This document shows positions 60,469-64,000 of a stretch of DNA of 64,000 bases, one piece after another. The number at the start of each line of letters is the position of its first letter. The stretch's first letter is position 1. This DNA comes from SAR116 cluster bacterium AG-355-O21 (GTDB lineage: Bacteria; Pseudomonadota; Alphaproteobacteria; Thalassobaculales; Thalassobaculaceae): contig QCEM01000002.1 of NCBI GenBank assembly GCA_003280605.1, positions 81,292-145,291 of the forward strand. Reading direction: 5' to 3'. A program made the position numbers and the translations under genes. The notes beneath the pieces are model-generated. The model ran no database searches, was not told the DNA's origin, and saw nothing but the letters and a program-made list of their open reading frames with translations.

Positions 60469-61431
60469 TTACAGGGCCTCTTTTAAATAGCTATCAACGA
60501 CAGCGAATAAGGCCCCACGCTGGTTTTCTAGCGGCAGTGAATGGCTGCCTTCGCCAATCACCACATAACGGCGTTCGGCGGCACTCGTTAGTCGTTGAAA
60601 AACGTTCCAGCCTTGCTCCGGCGTGGTTTCGTGATCCCATTCGCCCATGATGACCATGGTTGGCGGCGTGATTGCCGCCGGCTCATAGGTTGGTATATTC
60701 TGCGTCCAATAGGTTTGGATATCTTTCACAACCCCTGCCGGTACCCGCAGTATTTGCGGCTTCTCAGGGCTGTTTGCAGGGTCGCTTGCTAAGGTTGCGG
60801 CGACCCAAGCATCAATCCGGCCAGGCGGCACAACCGCAGCGATTTGCGCCTCACTCAGGCCGATCACCCAGCGTGCCGCCGCCGCCGCTGAATCAACCAA
60901 GCGATAGGCCCCCAACGCCCCGTCCACCCGAACACCGCGCGGCTCAATATTGGTCCATAGGGCGCCAAGAAGGATCAAGCGGCTAATTTTATCGCCATGG
61001 GCGGCAGCGACACCGCCGCAGATTGCTGTCCCCCAAGAATAGCCAATCAGCATAATCTGTTGCTGGCCGGTGGCGGCCAAAATGTAGTCAATGGCGCTGA
61101 TCACGTCGGCCTCGGCGTCGGCGGTATCGGTGAGCGGTGGATTATATGCCGCCCGTGCATCCATGGCTGCCGGTCGATCAGCACCGCCGTAGCCAAGTAA
61201 ATCAATCGCCCAGCAGTCGAAGCCATCAAGGGCCATACGGTCCATCCATGACAACCCGTCAACGCTGTAATCATAGGTTAAACTGGCAGCGTAGGTGGCA
61301 CCATGAACGAACAAAACGACGCCGGCATAGCCGCTGGTTTCGGCGTTCGACTTTTTATGTCGCAGTAAGAATTGTTGATCGGCAATGGCGCTGCTGTCGA
61401 GGCGGTGGTCAGTTTGCAAAACAAGGGTCAT
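60469..61431 (-). CDS. Alpha/beta hydrolase
   Basis: VLFVHGATYAAS; LIGYSWGTAICGGVAAAHG nucleophile elbow; GEGSHSLPLE; start 61431 preferred. Confidence 0.85.
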   Translation of the reverse strand: MTLVLQTDHRLDSSAIADQQFLLRHKKSNAETSGYAGVVLFVHGATYAASLTYDYSVDGLSWMDRMALDGFDCWAIDLLGYGGADRPAAMDARAAYNPPLTDTADAEADVISAIDYILAATGQQQIMLIGYSWGTAICGGVAAAHGDKISRLILLGALWTNIEPRGVRVDGALGAYRLVDSAAAAARWVIGLSEAQIAAVVPPGRIDAWVAATLASDPANSPEKPQILRVPAGVVKDIQTYWTQNIPTYEPAAITPPTMVIMGEWDHETTPEQGWNVFQRLTSAAERRYVVIGEGSHSLPLENQRGALFAVVDSYLKEAL

Positions 61432-61608
61432 CAAAGCTACCTTCAGACGTGGCATGGGTGGTCGATCGTAGGGCTGCAACACAGCCTGCGACTTTTTGGA
61501 GCAGGGCAGATTGGCATAAAACCGTCAAACAGAGTCGCATATCACCTTGATCCCTTTGCGGTAGCGTGTTGTGCTGCGCAGGGATCACAGTCGGTTAACG
61601 GATGATAA

Positions 61609-62865
61609 ATGTCACGCTACAGTATTTGGAAGCTTATCGGGCAAGCCTTGCGCGGCCATCAAGATTGGAGCCCGGCGTGGCGTAACCCCGAACCGGCCCG
61701 GCATTATGACGTGGTCATCGTCGGCGGCGGCGGACACGGCCTGGCGACAGCGTTTTATCTCGCCAAACACCATCAAGTCGGGCGTATCGCGGTGCTTGAA
61801 AAAGGCTGGCTTGGGGGCGGTAACATTGGCCGTAATACCACCATCGTGCGGTCCAATTATTTGCTGCCCGGCAACAGCAAAATGTATGAAAAATCCCTCA
61901 AACTGTGGCACCAGTTAAGCCAGGAACTAAACTTCAATGTGATGTTTTCCGCCCGCGGTGTGCTTAACCTGGCGCATTCGGATGCGCAAGTTGACGCCCA
62001 TGTGCGGCGCGGCAATTCGATGCGCTTGCAAGGCATTGATGCGGAATGGATGACACCGGCGGATATCGCCCGGGAAATGCCCTGTATCAATCTTGATCCG
62101 AACATGCGCTTCCCTGTCTTTGGCGGCTTAATGCAGCGGCGTGCCGGCAATGCGCGGCATGATGCGGTGGCCTGGGGGTTTGCGCGCGGTGCTGATATGA
62201 TGGGCGTCGACCTGATCCAAAATTGCGAGGTTACAGGGTTTCGGCGGAACGGCGGCGAAGTGACTGCGGTCGAAACCACCCGCGGCGTCATCGAATGCGG
62301 TAAGCTGGCGCTAGCGGTGGCCGGCAGCACCACCACCTTGACTGAGAAATTAGGCTTCAAAGTGCCGATTGAAAGCCATGTGCTGCAGGCTTTTGTGAGT
62401 GAATCCGTAAAGCCCCTGGTCAATCACGTCGTCACCTATGGCGCCGGTCATTTCTACATCAGCCAGACCAATAAGGGCGGCCTGATCTTTGGTGGTGATT
62501 TGGATAAGTATAACTCCTACGCGCAGCGCGGAAACTTGCCGCTTGTCGATCATGTGCTCAGCGCCGGGGTGGCGATGGTGCCGCAAATCTCCCGTTTACG
62601 GATGTTGCGCTCATGGGGCGGCATTATGGACATGACCATGGATGGCTCACCGATCATTGATAAAGCGCCGCTCGATAATGTTTATCTGAACTGTGGCTGG
62701 TGCTACGGCGGCTTTAAGGCAACACCTGGGTCGGGTTGGTGCTTTGCTCATACCATCGCCAATGATGCACCGCATCCGTTCAATGAAGAGCTGTCCTTGC
62801 GCCGCTTTGAGACAGGCTATCTGTTAGACGAGCCAGGCAACGGCCCGACCCCTAAACAGCATTAG
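61609..62865 (+). CDS. soxB: Sarcosine oxidase beta subunit
   Basis: YDVVIVGGGGHGLATAFYLAKHHQVGRIAVLEKGWLGGGNIGRNTTIVRSNYL. Confidence 0.96.
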   Translation: MSRYSIWKLIGQALRGHQDWSPAWRNPEPARHYDVVIVGGGGHGLATAFYLAKHHQVGRIAVLEKGWLGGGNIGRNTTIVRSNYLLPGNSKMYEKSLKLWHQLSQELNFNVMFSARGVLNLAHSDAQVDAHVRRGNSMRLQGIDAEWMTPADIAREMPCINLDPNMRFPVFGGLMQRRAGNARHDAVAWGFARGADMMGVDLIQNCEVTGFRRNGGEVTAVETTRGVIECGKLALAVAGSTTTLTEKLGFKVPIESHVLQAFVSESVKPLVNHVVTYGAGHFYISQTNKGGLIFGGDLDKYNSYAQRGNLPLVDHVLSAGVAMVPQISRLRMLRSWGGIMDMTMDGSPIIDKAPLDNVYLNCGWCYGGFKATPGSGWCFAHTIANDAPHPFNEELSLRRFETGYLLDEPGNGPTPKQH

Positions 62866-62877
62866 AGGCTATCGCAC

Positions 62878-63177
62878 ATGTTGATGATCGACTGCCCTTT
62901 TTGCGGGCCACGCAGCCACGATGAATTTAGTTATGAAGGTGATGCAACGAAGGAGCGCCCGGCGATTGGCGGCGACGGCGATATGGCCGCGCATCTCGAC
63001 TATGTCTACATGCGTGACAACCCGCGCGGGCTGCATGTGGAATATTGGCAGCATGTCAACGGCTGCCGGGCGTATCTGAAAGTCCTGCGTGATACCGTCA
63101 GCCACCAGATTATCGCCACCGGCCTGCCGGATGCCGAGCTGACCGCGCCACTTGCCGAGCAGGAGGGCGAGGGATGA
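62878..63177 (+). CDS. soxD: Sarcosine oxidase delta subunit
   Basis: MLMIDCPFCGPRSHDEFSYEGDA; VEYWQHVNGCRAYLKVLRDT. Confidence 0.95.
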   Translation: MLMIDCPFCGPRSHDEFSYEGDATKERPAIGGDGDMAAHLDYVYMRDNPRGLHVEYWQHVNGCRAYLKVLRDTVSHQIIATGLPDAELTAPLAEQEGEG

Positions 63178-64000
63178 GAAAAATTATTGATCAACTGGCG
63201 GATCTCACCACCGACCGCCAAGACTTACGGTTGCCGCGTGGCGGCCAGATCGATCGTTTATCGCCGATTAGCTTTCAGTTTAACGGCATTACCCTGCAGG
63301 GATATCGCGGCGACAGTCTGGCGTCGGCATTGCTTGCAAACGGTGTTCGTCTGGTTGGCCGGAGTTTTAAATATCATCGCCCGCGAGGGATTTTGACCGC
63401 CGGCTCTGAAGAACCGAACGCACTGGTTGAACTGCGCAGCGGTCCGCGCCGGGAGCCGAACACCCGGGCGACCGTGGTCGAATTGTTTCCCGGGCTCGAG
63501 GCACGTAGCCAGAACAGTTGGCCGCATGTCGCCTTTGACGCTATGGCCGTCAACCAATTTGCGGGACCGCTGTTTGCGGCCGGCTTTTATTATAAAACAT
63601 TTATGGGCTCAGGGCTGAAAACATGGATGTTTTTCGAACGTATCATCCGCCGGGCAGCAGGCCTTGGGCGGGCCGCCGAAAGCGCCGATCCTGATATCTA
63701 TGACCGTATGCACCAGCATTGTGATGTGCTGGTCATCGGCGGTGGTGCCGCCGGCTTGATGGCTGCTAAGGCAGCGGCCGGCGATGGCTTGCGGGTGGTC
63801 ATTGTCGATGAGCAAAATAGCCTTGGTGGTCGGTTGCTAAGTGAGCGGGAAACCGTTGCTGGCCAAGCAGGGGCCAATTGGGCCAGTGAAATGGCCGCCG
63901 CCCTGGCCGAGATGCCGGGGGTCAGTGTGCTGACGCGGACCACTGCTTTCGGTATTTATGATGATCAATGGGTCGGCGCCGTCGAGCGTGTTGCCGATCA
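63174..64000 (+). CDS. soxA: Sarcosine oxidase alpha subunit, truncated by window end
   Basis: ATG 63174 overlapping soxD stop; ISFQFNGITLQGYRGDSLASALLANGVRLVGRSFKYHRPRGI; VLVIGGGAAGLMAAKAAA; frame open to 64000. Confidence 0.95.
   Translation, partial: MRKIIDQLADLTTDRQDLRLPRGGQIDRLSPISFQFNGITLQGYRGDSLASALLANGVRLVGRSFKYHRPRGILTAGSEEPNALVELRSGPRREPNTRATVVELFPGLEARSQNSWPHVAFDAMAVNQFAGPLFAAGFYYKTFMGSGLKTWMFFERIIRRAAGLGRAAESADPDIYDRMHQHCDVLVIGGGAAGLMAAKAAAGDGLRVVIVDEQNSLGGRLLSERETVAGQAGANWASEMAAALAEMPGVSVLTRTTAFGIYDDQWVGAVERVAD

Noticed and set aside
1-64000. tRNA, rRNA, transposase, integrase or prophage signatures
   Set aside because: Scanned by eye for T-loop-like GTTCGAA contexts and typical mobile-element proteins; only hits within ordinary CDSs, none supportable.

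Overview
64 kb of chromosomal DNA, probably alphaproteobacterial (inferred from glyQ-glyS-ppdK order, soxBDA and protein flavour). It is densely coding, with no rRNA, tRNA, CRISPR array or transposase that I could support. Three blocks stand out. (1) About 1-28 kb and 55.7-64 kb are mostly housekeeping and catabolic genes: ygfZ, meaB, sufE, ppdK, glyS/glyQ, a sulfatase, N-formylglutamate amidohydrolase, a D-amino-acid dehydrogenase, a complete branched-chain-amino-acid-type ABC transporter, and soxB-soxD-soxA (truncated by the window edge). Two of these genes look like pseudoenzymes by motif reading: an HtrA-like protein lacking all three triad residues and a Cys/Met-type PLP protein lacking the Schiff-base lysine. 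(2) About 28.4-48.2 kb is a surface-carbohydrate island. Its compact minus-strand core (34.3-43.9 kb) encodes a KpsF-type isomerase, split transketolase, DAHP-synthase-like PEP aldolase, HAD phosphatase, APH-type kinase, a cytidylyltransferase-like/PfkB fusion in reversed HldE domain order, a methyltransferase, a 2OG-Fe(II) oxygenase and a protein resembling the uncharacterised 'sporadic carbohydrate cluster' (LIC12192-like) family. This is the best candidate for an undescribed pathway, possibly a Kdo-like route to an unusual ulosonic acid or higher sugar. (3) There are two RTX-type calcium-binding repeat proteins. One (7.0-10.5 kb) is broken by a G-tract frameshift and an in-frame TAA. The other (50.7-52.4 kb) is intact, has a strong terminator and a palindrome-rich upstream region, and lies between large TPR/GT9-like glycosyltransferase genes.
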